The notes below the pieces were generated by a model. That model was not told the DNA's origin, did not search any database, and saw only the letters and a program-made list of their open reading frames with translations. From Corynebacterium meridianum (GTDB lineage: Bacteria; Actinomycetota; Actinomycetes; Mycobacteriales; Mycobacteriaceae), in contig NZ_JAEIOS010000013.1 in assembly GCF_016342265.1 (NCBI RefSeq), forward strand, positions 124,001 through 188,000: a DNA stretch of 64,000 bases, read 5' to 3'. Both the position numbers and the translations under genes were made by a program. Below are positions 16,564 through 24,373 of this stretch, piece after piece (the first letter of the stretch is position 1; every line of letters begins with the position of its first letter).

Positions 16564-18030
16564 ATGGAGACACGGTCAACGCAGATGCCCACCGGATGGA
16601 TCACACACGACTCGGTCGAAGCAGCCGTCGACGACCTGATCAGACGCTACGACGCCGCGGTGGAACTCGCATGCGGGATCCTCAACTCCGGAGAAACCAC
16701 CGACGGGCCGGCCGACTACAGCCGCTACAGCGACGTGGTCTATCCCAAGCTCGTCGTCGAGGTGGAGTCCTGGCGCCCCATCGACCGCACCGAACCCTTC
16801 GGCTACGTCGACCGGGCGGGACGCTACGCCGCGACCGTCTCCCGCCCACGGCTCATGCGCCGCTACCTGACCGCCCAGCTGGACCGCCTGACCACCAACT
16901 ATCCGTGCACGATCTCCACCGGTCCGTCGGAGGTGCGTATCCCGCCGGAGTACCTCTCCCTTCCCGCCGACTGCCCACCGCCGCCGCGTGTCCACGATGA
17001 CGCGGGCGTCATCCCGCGACCGAGCCTCGACGACGTGCACGACGGGATCATCGACGGGTCCTGGGACGTGTTCCACGATTCCGAGATGCCGTTGTTCCAC
17101 TTCTCGCCCCAGCGTTTCGACATCGCCTGTGAACGCATCGAGCACTACACCGGCATCGGTGTCGAGGGCGTGCAGAAGTACATCCTGTTCACGAACTACG
17201 CCATGCACACCACCGAGTTCGTCCGCTACGCACTGTCGGAGCTGGCGAACCCCGAATCCCGCTACACGGAGCTCCGTCTCAACGACGGTCGCGTGCTCCG
17301 GCGCGGGGAGGTCGACGGCGTGGAGCTGGAGACGCTGCTCGGGCCGTCGTCACGCCAGATGCCCCGCTACGATCTCGCCGCCGAGGACAACACGGGCGTG
17401 ACGATCATCAACATCGGGGTGGGGCCGTCGAACGCCAAGACGATCACCGACTGCCTGGCGGTCCTCCGGCCCGAATGCTGGATCATGATCGGCCACTGCG
17501 CTGGCCTCGACGGCCGCATGCGCATCGGCGACCTCATCCTCGGCAACGCCTACCAGCGCCGGGATCACATCCTCGACGACAGGATCGGTCTCGACATCCC
17601 GATCCCCGCGGTGCCTGAGGTGCAGCGTGCGCTGGAGAAGTCGGTGAACGCGGTCTACGGCGACAATCACTCTCTCATGCGCACCGGTACGGTCATGTCG
17701 ACCGACGACCGGAACTGGGAATGGCACACGTCCCGGGATCTGTGGCGGATCCTGCGTGGCTCCACGGCGGTGGCCGTTGACATGGAGTCAGCGACCCTCG
17801 CCGCCAACGGATACCGCTACCGGATTCCCTACGGCACGCTGCTCAGCGTCTCGGATCTTCCGCTGCACAACGTGCCGAAGCTGCCCGCCGGCGCCCAGGC
17901 GTTCTATTCCTCATCGAAGGAGGCGCATCTCATCTGCGCGATGCGGGCGATGGAGAAACTCGCCGCCAAGCCCGAGAAACTGCACACCAGGAAACTGCGG
18001 CGAACGATCGGGGAAGTGCCGATGCGGTAG
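16564..18030 (+). CDS. amn: AMP nucleosidase
   Basis: 488 residues, the normal length for the long bacterial enzyme. It hydrolyses AMP to adenine and ribose 5-phosphate and so regulates adenylate pools. The N-terminal Amn-specific domain occupies about 1-170; the C-terminal nucleoside-phosphorylase-type domain shows IINIGVGPSNAKTITDCLAVLRP, MIGHCAGL, IGDLILGNAYQRRDHILDD and VAVDMESATLAANGYRYRIPYGTLLSVSD. The start at ATG 16564 is preferred over 16480 because TAGTCT-gggcggc-ATG is a textbook leaderless arrangement and the upstream frame encodes repeat A2. Single-gene transcript. An N-terminal extension would begin with repeat-derived LTRTDD, which is not part of the enzyme family. Confidence 0.93.
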   Translation: METRSTQMPTGWITHDSVEAAVDDLIRRYDAAVELACGILNSGETTDGPADYSRYSDVVYPKLVVEVESWRPIDRTEPFGYVDRAGRYAATVSRPRLMRRYLTAQLDRLTTNYPCTISTGPSEVRIPPEYLSLPADCPPPPRVHDDAGVIPRPSLDDVHDGIIDGSWDVFHDSEMPLFHFSPQRFDIACERIEHYTGIGVEGVQKYILFTNYAMHTTEFVRYALSELANPESRYTELRLNDGRVLRRGEVDGVELETLLGPSSRQMPRYDLAAEDNTGVTIINIGVGPSNAKTITDCLAVLRPECWIMIGHCAGLDGRMRIGDLILGNAYQRRDHILDDRIGLDIPIPAVPEVQRALEKSVNAVYGDNHSLMRTGTVMSTDDRNWEWHTSRDLWRILRGSTAVAVDMESATLAANGYRYRIPYGTLLSVSDLPLHNVPKLPAGAQAFYSSSKEAHLICAMRAMEKLAAKPEKLHTRKLRRTIGEVPMR

Positions 18031-18088
18031 ATCTTTCAGCTTAGTCCGCATCGGAAATTCGCCAGTTCTGGTCAGTGCCGTTCTGTAT

Positions 18089-19417
18089 TTATTCGAGCTT
18101 TTCAATAGAAATAGGAGAAATAGGGTGTGTTCCCGATTTTATACCAGGTATGGGCATCGTGCGGAATGTTATGTAGTGGTCTTTTTCGACGTGTCGAGGT
18201 TCTGGTGACCAGATGGCCTCATCGTTGTTCCATGGATCTACGGGTGCGGCCACAATGTTGCCGATCTTATACGCACTGATTTTGCGCTCGGGAGCGGATT
18301 CATCTCCCGTTAGTATTTTTTTGTGTATAAATATAGGTGTGGCATATTTCCGAGAGCTATCATTGAATTTGACGGCTGCACTTCTAAAACGTTTGTCGGT
18401 TCCAACGTGAGATGTTGTTACACAAGCTTTTTCAATGTAGAAGTCACAGTCTATTAGTACCTCCCCGTTCATTTCAAGGGTTTTAAACTCCGCACCGTCA
18501 ATAATCACTCGGGGACCGGCAAAATGACAGCCGTTAATGTTCAGGTCCTTGAAGTGGGTGTTGCTTGCATAAATCGCTCTGTGAAATGTGCTCCCCCATA
18601 CCTCAAAGCCAGCCTCGAATTTACATCCTTTGAGGTGTAGTGGGCAGAAAAATTCTGATTGTTGCAGGTAGAAATTGCAGTTTGACCAGCTATTTTTGAG
18701 TCCTGTATCACGGTTTTCGTTTTTGACGGTGTGGTTCCGGATGATTCCAATGGCAGCAGTTTGTGATATCTCTATCACTTTTCGTGCTATTTTCGTATCC
18801 TCTTTTTGGACTATTTCCTCACCCTCTTTTTGGGGCATTTCCTCCTCTGCTGGCACTCTCAAGCACGATGCCCGTATGAAACTGCAGATTGTGTCGACGA
18901 CGCGTTGATTGAATAACTCTGGTCTTTTATCGGCGATGGAGGCGAGTGAATTGAGGCCTGCAATGTGATCCATCGCTGTATCCCGGGAGAGCAGCTCGAC
19001 AGAATTGATGAATTTATCTTCAAGCTTGGCGATCTCTCCGCTTTCTTCTGCGCGTTCTTCTTGTTGCCTTTTTCTGTAGGCGATCGTCAGGTAGACGATA
19101 CCTGCGGCCCCTGCAACGGTGGGCAGTACAGCAGAGACCAGTGTGGCAAGTATGTCTTTATCGGTGGAAGGCGATATGGAGGTACACAGACCGGACAGTA
19201 GAGGTGTCGTGAAACAGGATTTGTCACCCGAAATCCCGAGGAAGGATTTCCAGATGAATAGGGCGAAAAGCAGGACCCCGGCACCGAAGATGACATTGAT
19301 GATGACGGTGACGAGGAGTGGCTTCCTGCATGTGAGAAGACTGACGACAGTCCGCCAGGCTTTAGCTAGGGTCTTCTGCGCGTTCTCGTTCAGGCCGTCT
19401 GGCGTGGAGTCGGTCAT
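18089..19417 (-). CDS. Low-GC pentapeptide-repeat membrane protein
   Basis: 442 residues. Two membrane helices (about 33-58 and 85-108), then a charged segment and the conserved block LEDKFINSVELLSRDTAMDHIAGLNSLASIADKRPELFNQRVVDTICSFI. This corresponds to the D-RF-AIEQLG...GIYALERIA...V-AF motif of a widespread actinobacterial pentapeptide-repeat membrane family. Residues about 215-330 contain degenerate pentapeptide repeats (CNFYLQQSEFFCPLHLKGCKFEAGFEVWGS and so on), which form a beta-helix in this family. Base composition is far lower in GC than its neighbours, a sign of acquisition. ATG 19417 is preferred over 19426 because AGGG lies 9 nt upstream. Function unknown; relatives often occur in mobile regions. 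Confidence 0.7.
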   Translation of the reverse strand: MTDSTPDGLNENAQKTLAKAWRTVVSLLTCRKPLLVTVIINVIFGAGVLLFALFIWKSFLGISGDKSCFTTPLLSGLCTSISPSTDKDILATLVSAVLPTVAGAAGIVYLTIAYRKRQQEERAEESGEIAKLEDKFINSVELLSRDTAMDHIAGLNSLASIADKRPELFNQRVVDTICSFIRASCLRVPAEEEMPQKEGEEIVQKEDTKIARKVIEISQTAAIGIIRNHTVKNENRDTGLKNSWSNCNFYLQQSEFFCPLHLKGCKFEAGFEVWGSTFHRAIYASNTHFKDLNINGCHFAGPRVIIDGAEFKTLEMNGEVLIDCDFYIEKACVTTSHVGTDKRFRSAAVKFNDSSRKYATPIFIHKKILTGDESAPERKISAYKIGNIVAAPVDPWNNDEAIWSPEPRHVEKDHYITFRTMPIPGIKSGTHPISPISIEKLE

Positions 19418-19537
19418 GTGCACCATCCCTGCAGTTATGGATGCCTATGCCTGATAGGCGTATAGCTAATAAGCTAACAGTAGGGGTGGATAACGGCTAC
19501 CACGTGGCGCGGGGGCAGTTGTCGGATGCTGCGCCGA

Positions 19538-19870
19538 TCAGCGCAGGTTGACCCCGGAGGAACCGAACAGGCCCTGTGTGACCTCGTACAGGGCACCACT
19601 GGCGATCAGGCCGAGCATGGAGGCCTGCGCCCAGGCGGGTGTGCGTCCGTCGGTGGGTGGGAAGAAGATGTCGCGGATGATCGCCTCGTAGTTCGACGAG
19701 GTGTACGAGCTCAGCTCCGAAGTGGCGGTGTCGAGGATCTCCCGGGAGTCCCGGTACTCGGGGCTGCCGGGCTCCGGTGTGGGCCAGGGGTTGGCGCCGG
19801 CGGGGGCGGCGAGACCGAGGGCGAGGACCCCCGTGGCTACTACGGAAGCGGTGATTCGACGAAGACGCAT
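19538..19870 (-). CDS. Small secreted protein with C-terminal FGSSGVNLR
   Basis: 110 residues. Signal peptide MRLRRITASVVATGVLALGL with an AxA site near residue 26, mature protein of about 84 residues. It contains PGSPEYRDS, IIRDIFFPP, and an amphipathic C-terminal stretch ending GLFGSSGVNLR. GAGGAG sits 6 nt before the ATG. It is clearly related to the next small gene (19910): both begin M-x-LRR, both have PGSPE, IR...IFF and a nearly identical last eleven residues, so they are tandem duplicates with an insertion in this copy. No known domain recognised. A secreted peptide, pore or wall-binding protein are options; none is demonstrated. Confidence 0.72.
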   Translation of the reverse strand: MRLRRITASVVATGVLALGLAAPAGANPWPTPEPGSPEYRDSREILDTATSELSSYTSSNYEAIIRDIFFPPTDGRTPAWAQASMLGLIASGALYEVTQGLFGSSGVNLR

Positions 19871-19909
19871 CGGGGGCTCCTCAAAAAGGGAAGGGTTGTG
19901 ATGATGTTT

Positions 19910-20155
19910 CTACCGGAGAATGACTCCGGAGGAGCCGAAGATACCCCCGGTGAGAAGGAAGAAGATCGACCCGATGAGAGCGCGGATCTGTGCTTCCGGG
20001 CTACCCGGTGCCGGCGTATTGCTCGAAGGTGCGCTGATCTGGGCGGAGAGGGCCGCGATCGGATTGTCGATCGGCGCGGCGGTGGCCGGAGCTGCGACGG
20101 CGGTGCTGATCGCGCAGGCGACGACGGTGGCGGCGATGGTACGGCGGAGTTTCAT
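19910..20155 (-). CDS. Small secreted protein with C-terminal FGSSGVILR
   Basis: 81 residues. Signal peptide MKLRRTIAATVVACAISTAV with cleavage after ATA near residue 26, leaving a mature peptide of about 55 residues. It includes NTPAPGSPEAQIR, a hydrophobic helix ALIGSIFFLLTG, and the terminal GIFGSSGVILR. AAGGAA precedes the ATG with suitable spacing. It lies upstream of its paralogue in the same direction with a 39-bp gap, so they probably share a transcript. The shared C-terminus is more conserved than the rest, which suggests it is the functional part. Confidence 0.7.
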   Translation of the reverse strand: MKLRRTIAATVVACAISTAVAAPATAAPIDNPIAALSAQISAPSSNTPAPGSPEAQIRALIGSIFFLLTGGIFGSSGVILR

Positions 20156-20229
20156 GATGTTCCTTAGGTGAGCTGGAGTTATTCGTCGATAATAACAGTT
20201 TGGTAAACCGTGGAGGCTACAATCCTGCT

Positions 20230-21981
20230 ATGACTCCACCCTCCTCGGATCCGGCCCCCGGTGGCCGCGACACCACGACCAGCCCGGAGATCTCGACCGG
20301 CTATCGCGAGGACATGGTGGAGGTTCTCACTGACTCCTATGCCGTGTCGACGGCCAATCGTTACGCCACGGATGTCGCCGCAGGCATCCTCGCGGATGGT
20401 GGATCGGCTCTCGACGCCGCTGTCGCCGCGCAATTCATGCTCGGCCTCACCGAACCGCAGTCCTCCGGGATTGGCGGCGGCTGCTACCTGCTCCATCATG
20501 ATGCGACCACCGGTAGGACCACCGCGTTCGACGGGCGGGAGACCGCACCCGCCGCGGCAACGGGAACCTATCTGACCAGGATCAGCGCCGACGATCCCCG
20601 GCCTCCGGTCCCTGACGCCCTGCGTTCGGGCCGTTCCATCGGGGTACCGGGCACGGTCGCGGCCCTTGAGCTCGCGCACCGGAAGTTCGGGCGCACCAAC
20701 TGGGCGGAGTTGATCGGCCCCGCGGTCAGGCGCGCCGAGGAGGGGTTCCCCGTCAGTCACCGTCTCTGGGCTTCGATCGACGACGCCAAGGCCGACCTCG
20801 CCCGTTGTCCCGAAGCGGCGCGCCACTTCCTCGATGATGCGGGCGAGGCGAAGGCGGAGGGCACCGTGCTCACCAACCCCGACTATGCCCTAACGTGTGG
20901 GCTCATCGCGGAACACGGCGCCGACGCACTACGCACCGGGGAACTCGCTGAGGCGATCGTGGAACGCGTCTGCCGCCCCTCGGAGACCGTGACACCGGGC
21001 CAGATGACGCTCGCCGACCTCGCCGGGTACCGGGCTGTCGAATGTGCGCCGCTGTGGTCCACATACCGGGGACTGCGACTCGCGGGAATGTCGCCGTCCT
21101 CGTCCGGTGGGATCACGGTCGCGGCGATCCTCGGGATGCTCGAACACCACGATCTCGGCGAACCGCCACAGGACGGGGCACCCGCAGCTGAACTCGTTCA
21201 CCTCGTCAGTGAAGCCGAGCGCCTGGCCTACGCGGACCGGGACACGTTCATCGCCGACGGGTATCCCCTGCCCGAGATGCTGGACCATGACTACCTGCGG
21301 AAACGCGCCGCACTCATCGACCCGGACCGGACCATGGGCACCGCTGAACCGGGTCTCCCCACGAACGGACTCGCCGCCGGACGAGACCTGCCCGAGTACG
21401 GCACCAGTCAGGTCAGTGTCATCGACGCCGAAGGCAACGCGGTCAGCCTGACCACGAGCATCGAGATCGGGTTCGGGTCCTTCCACATGGTGCGCGGGTT
21501 CCTTCTGAACAACACGCTGACCGACTTCTCCGCCGAGCCCGCCGATGCCCACGGACGTCCCGTGGCGAACCGCGTGGAGCCCGGCAAGCGGCCGCGTTCC
21601 TCGATGGCCCCGACACTCGTGTTCGACGGTCCCGACCTGCGGGCCGTGGTCGGAGCGCCGGGTGGCGCGGTGATCATCCAGTACGTCGTCAAGATCCTCA
21701 TCGCCCTCATCGACTGGGATCTGGATGCCCAGCAGGCGGTGGGTGCCCCAAACTTCGGGGCGCGGAACACGCGTGTGACCGCCATCGGCGGTGAACATCC
21801 CCTGATCGGTGAGGCGGAGGATGGCCCCGCCCGGGTGCTGATCGACGGACTGGTTTCCCGCGGACACCGGGTGCAGCTCGCCGATCAGCCGAGCGGTGCC
21901 GCCGTGCTCGTCGTGCGGCCCGATGGTCGGATCAGTGGCGGGGCGGATCCGCGGCGCGAGGGGACCGTGGGCGGGGTCTGA
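20230..21981 (+). CDS. ggt: Gamma-glutamyltransferase
   Basis: 583 residues. An Ntn-hydrolase that cleaves gamma-glutamyl bonds of glutathione-like compounds and autoprocesses into two subunits. The family pattern is clear: DAAVAAQFMLGLTEPQSSGIGGGCYLLHHD near the N-terminus, the autocatalytic Thr in EYGTSQVSVIDAEGNAVSLTTSIE, then GFLLNNTLTDFS and PGKRPRSSMAPTLV. No signal peptide is visible, so it may be cytoplasmic, unlike the periplasmic E. coli enzyme. The ATG at 20230 follows TACAAT by 6 nt (TACAAT-cctgct-ATG), so the mRNA is predicted to be leaderless; a frame from 20200 is less likely. Confidence 0.9.
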   Translation: MTPPSSDPAPGGRDTTTSPEISTGYREDMVEVLTDSYAVSTANRYATDVAAGILADGGSALDAAVAAQFMLGLTEPQSSGIGGGCYLLHHDATTGRTTAFDGRETAPAAATGTYLTRISADDPRPPVPDALRSGRSIGVPGTVAALELAHRKFGRTNWAELIGPAVRRAEEGFPVSHRLWASIDDAKADLARCPEAARHFLDDAGEAKAEGTVLTNPDYALTCGLIAEHGADALRTGELAEAIVERVCRPSETVTPGQMTLADLAGYRAVECAPLWSTYRGLRLAGMSPSSSGGITVAAILGMLEHHDLGEPPQDGAPAAELVHLVSEAERLAYADRDTFIADGYPLPEMLDHDYLRKRAALIDPDRTMGTAEPGLPTNGLAAGRDLPEYGTSQVSVIDAEGNAVSLTTSIEIGFGSFHMVRGFLLNNTLTDFSAEPADAHGRPVANRVEPGKRPRSSMAPTLVFDGPDLRAVVGAPGGAVIIQYVVKILIALIDWDLDAQQAVGAPNFGARNTRVTAIGGEHPLIGEAEDGPARVLIDGLVSRGHRVQLADQPSGAAVLVVRPDGRISGGADPRREGTVGGV

Positions 21982-22015
21982 CTCCACCCGGTCGGGAGCG
22001 GGAGCCGTTTCTCTC

Positions 22016-22045
22016 ACTGGTGCGTGTTAGCACGTACCGGCGAGG
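22016..22045 (+). repeat. Palindromic repeat family, copy B1
   Basis: CACTGGTGCGTGTTAGCACG followed by TACCGGCGAGG. Core GTGTTAGCAC, one change from the perfect palindrome. The right arm TACCGGCGAG is identical to the copies in cluster C near 48 kb. Confidence 0.7.
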
Positions 22046-22159
22046 TGCCCCGTCCAGGGGTTTTCGGTCGCGTGGATCCTCTTCGCACGCGCTGACTAGT
22101 GTCCCGGGGCACAGACTGGGTGCGGGCTGCCGGTACCGCCGGTGGTGAAGCGGTGGATC

Positions 22160-22185
22160 GTCAGTGCGTGTTAACACGCACTGAC
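22160..22185. repeat. Palindromic repeat family, copy B2: perfect 26-bp palindrome
   Basis: A perfect inverted repeat centred on GTTAAC; the left half is GTCAGTGCGTGTT and the right half AACACGCACTGAC. It is the most symmetric member of the family. It could act as a protein-binding site, a cruciform or hairpin, or a repeat of REP type. Confidence 0.85.
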
Positions 22186-22218
22186 TGGAGGAGCCACCTG
22201 GGCGTTTCGCGGTGTGCG

Positions 22219-22243
22219 CCGGTGTTTGCACGCAATGACGACG
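22219..22243 (+). repeat. Palindromic repeat family, copy B3 (degenerate)
   Basis: CCGGTGTTTGCACGCAATGA then CGACG: keeps the GTGTTNNCACGCA framework and the GACGACG tail of cluster A. Confidence 0.5.
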
Positions 22244-22380
22244 TATCGACGAGCCACTTCAGAGGCTCGGGAGAAGCCCCATCCATCGAAGGCGCGGTCA
22301 TGGAGTGCGCGTATCGACGTCCGGCGGGCATGGAGGGAAGGGCTCCGGTTCAACGTGTCGGCCAGGTGCGCCGCCGCCGT

Positions 22381-23166
22381 TCAGCGCCCGAACAGCCTCC
22401 GCCAGAAGCCCTTCCGGGGGATGCCCTGCTCGTCGAGGGTGTCTCGGACGCTCCGGCTCGCCGCCCGCCTGTCTGCGCGGCTCGGCCCGGGGCCGGTGCC
22501 GATGTCGATGCGCTGCCAGGTCAGAGGGGTGGGGAGGTTGCGGACCCGTGCGCCCGCCCCGATCATGCGGACCCACAGGTCCCGGTCGGCCTCGTGGCCG
22601 CCTCCGCGGTATCCACCGGCATCGCGCATGGCGGTGGTGCGTGCCATGGCGGTGCCGTCGATGACGGGGCCGCGACGGCCGAGGCGACGGGTGGCCTCGT
22701 TGTGTGAGCTGGGCATTGTCCGGACGGAGAGGTCCGCTGCGAGGAGGCTGACGGGGTCGGTGGCGTCGGTGGTGTGGTCGAGTTCCATGACGGCGGTGCC
22801 GAGGATGTCGACGCGCCGTTGGTGGAAGGTGTCCAGTTGGCGGCGCAGCCGGTCGGGGTGGGGGATGTCGCCGGGGTTGATGCGCGCGGTGTACTCCGTG
22901 TCGACGTGGGCGAGGCCCGCGTCGAGTGCGGCGGCTGGACCCGGTTCGTCGGCGACGGTGTAGATGATGCCCATGCTGTGGGCCTCGGGTGAGGTGAGCT
23001 GCTTCTCGAGTGTCGGGTGGAGGCGTGCGTCCGCCGCGACGATGATGCGGGTGGGGCGCAGGGACTGCTTGGCGAGGCTGGCGAGTGTGGTGCTGATCAG
23101 GTCGGCGGGCGTGGTGGTCGATACGCCCATGAGCACGGTGACGGCGTCGGGTTGCAGTTGCTCCAT
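22381..23166 (-). CDS. Glycosyltransferase family 2 protein
   Basis: 261 residues. GT-A fold: VTVLMGVSTTTPADLISTTLASLAKQSLRPTRIIVAAD, a nucleotide-sugar region with EPGPAAALDAGLAHVDTEYTARINPGDIPHPDRL (the DxD equivalent is N-P-G-D), then GTAMARTTAMRDAGGYR and EADRDLWVRMIGAGARVRNLP, the acceptor-side ED-like motif. The C-terminus is basic, with no membrane segment. It probably transfers a hexose to a cell-surface or lipid acceptor. Predicted leaderless start (TAGGAT-ccgggc-ATG). It stands alone between the repeat cluster B and mpg. Confidence 0.8.
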   Translation of the reverse strand: MEQLQPDAVTVLMGVSTTTPADLISTTLASLAKQSLRPTRIIVAADARLHPTLEKQLTSPEAHSMGIIYTVADEPGPAAALDAGLAHVDTEYTARINPGDIPHPDRLRRQLDTFHQRRVDILGTAVMELDHTTDATDPVSLLAADLSVRTMPSSHNEATRRLGRRGPVIDGTAMARTTAMRDAGGYRGGGHEADRDLWVRMIGAGARVRNLPTPLTWQRIDIGTGPGPSRADRRAASRSVRDTLDEQGIPRKGFWRRLFGR

Positions 23167-23206
23167 GCCCGGATCCTAACGTGCGTGGTGTGGGATTCGG
23201 CGCAGG

Positions 23207-23782
23207 TCAGCGCCGCGCGCGTCCCCGGGGACTGGTGACGGTGGGTTCGCCGGGCAGGTAGAAGCGCAGGGGCGCGTCGGCGTTGCGGGTGATGCCGATC
23301 CGGGGGCCGGTGGTCCAGTGTGGCTCATGGTCGCGGTCCTTCAGGACGAAGCCGTCGGTCCCGGAGTGAAGGACGGGGGAGTGGTTGTGGTCGACGTGGA
23401 GGGCGAGTGCCCGGCCGAGGTTGCCCGGTCCCTGTGCGAGGCGGGCGTCGGGGATCGTCGGGCCGCGCCGGGCGCGCGCGGTGTCGTGGCCGTCCACGAC
23501 TTCGCCGGCGCGGAGGAGGATTCCGCCGCTGCCGCCGGGTGGGTGGCAGACGATGTTGCCGGCGCGGTGGATGCCGTAGGAGATGTAGACGTACATCCGA
23601 CCGGGTGGGCCGAACATGGCGGCGTTGCGTGGTGTCTTTCCGCGGCGGGCGTGGGAGGCGTCGTCCTGTTCGCCGAGGTAGGCCTCGACCTCGGTGAGTC
23701 GGACGGTGACGCCTGCGTGGCTGAGTGTGCAGCCGAGGAGCAGGGGTGCGACCCTGTTGGCTGGCTGTGCGAAGTCGATCAT
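23207..23782 (-). CDS. mpg: 3-methyladenine DNA glycosylase (AAG/Mpg family)
   Basis: 191 residues. A monofunctional base-excision glycosylase that removes alkylated and deaminated purines. Family motifs: LTEVEAYLGEQDDASHARRGKTPRNAAMFGPPGRMYVYISYGIH (the Glu in EVEAY activates water) and LAQGPGNLGRAL. It is coupled to the upstream MarR gene: ATG 23782 overlaps the MarR stop in ATGA. The regulator and repair enzyme therefore form one operon, divergent from a nitroreductase and an EamA transporter. Confidence 0.9.
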   Translation of the reverse strand: MIDFAQPANRVAPLLLGCTLSHAGVTVRLTEVEAYLGEQDDASHARRGKTPRNAAMFGPPGRMYVYISYGIHRAGNIVCHPPGGSGGILLRAGEVVDGHDTARARRGPTIPDARLAQGPGNLGRALALHVDHNHSPVLHSGTDGFVLKDRDHEPHWTTGPRIGITRNADAPLRFYLPGEPTVTSPRGRARR

Positions 23783-24261
23783 CCGGTGTGGGCCGCCAGT
23801 GCCTTGCGGAGCAGGTGTCCTAGTGTCTTCCGCTCCTCGTCGGTGAGTGCGGCGAGGGTGTCGCGGCAGGTGTCGAGGTGGGTGGGCAGGACCTTGTCGA
23901 CGAGTTCGCGGCCGGCGTCGGTGAGTGTGATGCGGACGCAGCGGCGGTTGTCGGGGTCGGTGCAGCGGGTGAGCAGGCCGGCGGCGGCGAGCTTGTCGAC
24001 GCGGTTGGTCATCGCCGAGCCGGAGATCATGGAGTTGGCGCAGAGTTCCCCGGCGGTCAGTGCCCGGTCCGTCCGGCGGAGGGTGGCGAGGACGTCGAAC
24101 TGCCATCGTTCGAGGTTGAATCGGGCCAGGTTGGCGGTGATGCGGTCGTCGGCGGCCCTGGCGAGGTACTGGAGTCGGGCGGGAAGTTCCATCGGTTCGG
24201 GGTTGATGTCGGGGTGGGTGGTGCGCCACTGGTCGATGATCCGGTCGATGTGGTCGGCCAT
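23779..24261 (-). CDS. MarR-family transcriptional regulator
   Basis: 160 residues. Winged helix: WQFDVLATLRRTDRALTAGELCANSMISGSAMTNRVDKLAAAGLLTRCTDPDNRRCVRITLTDAGRELV (recognition helix about 66-80, wing DPDNRR). Flanking helices form the dimer interface. I use ATG 24261 because AAAGGG lies 6 nt upstream; the ATG at 24267 and the frame opening at 24300 lie within or before that site. Three near-identical 12-bp operator-like sequences occupy the divergent control region, so it probably represses both itself with mpg and the nitroreductase operon. The ligand is unknown. Confidence 0.87.
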   Translation of the reverse strand: MADHIDRIIDQWRTTHPDINPEPMELPARLQYLARAADDRITANLARFNLERWQFDVLATLRRTDRALTAGELCANSMISGSAMTNRVDKLAAAGLLTRCTDPDNRRCVRITLTDAGRELVDKVLPTHLDTCRDTLAALTDEERKTLGHLLRKALAAHTG

Positions 24262-24277
24262 GTTCATCCCTTTACTG

Positions 24278-24346
24278 TTTGACGTCAAAGTGTTTGACAT
24301 GAATCTTACATGAGATTAGTCTGACGTCGAACACTTTGACATCGAA
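24278..24346. promoter_or_regulatory. Three putative MarR operators in the divergent promoter region
   Basis: TTTGACGTCAAA at 24278-24289 (a perfect 12-bp palindrome), TCTGACGTCGAA at 24320-24331 and TTTGACATCGAA at 24335-24346. The sites share T-TGAC-RTC-RAA. The first overlaps the MarR leader and the other two lie 28-54 bp before the nitroreductase start. Confidence 0.75.
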
Positions 24347-24373
24347 CAATCGAGAACCTTCCAGGAGCCCGTC

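Larger units (their letters stand above)
21982..22380. other. Convergent intergenic region holding repeat cluster B
   Basis: A 399-bp region between the ends of ggt and the glycosyltransferase gene. It contains three members of the palindromic repeat family (22016-22045, 22160-22185, 22219-22243) and no supportable gene. Confidence 0.6.

Noticed and set aside
22160..22185. parS centromere site
   Set aside because: The ParB consensus is built on TGTTTCACGTGAAACA; the core here is GTGTTAACAC with different arms.
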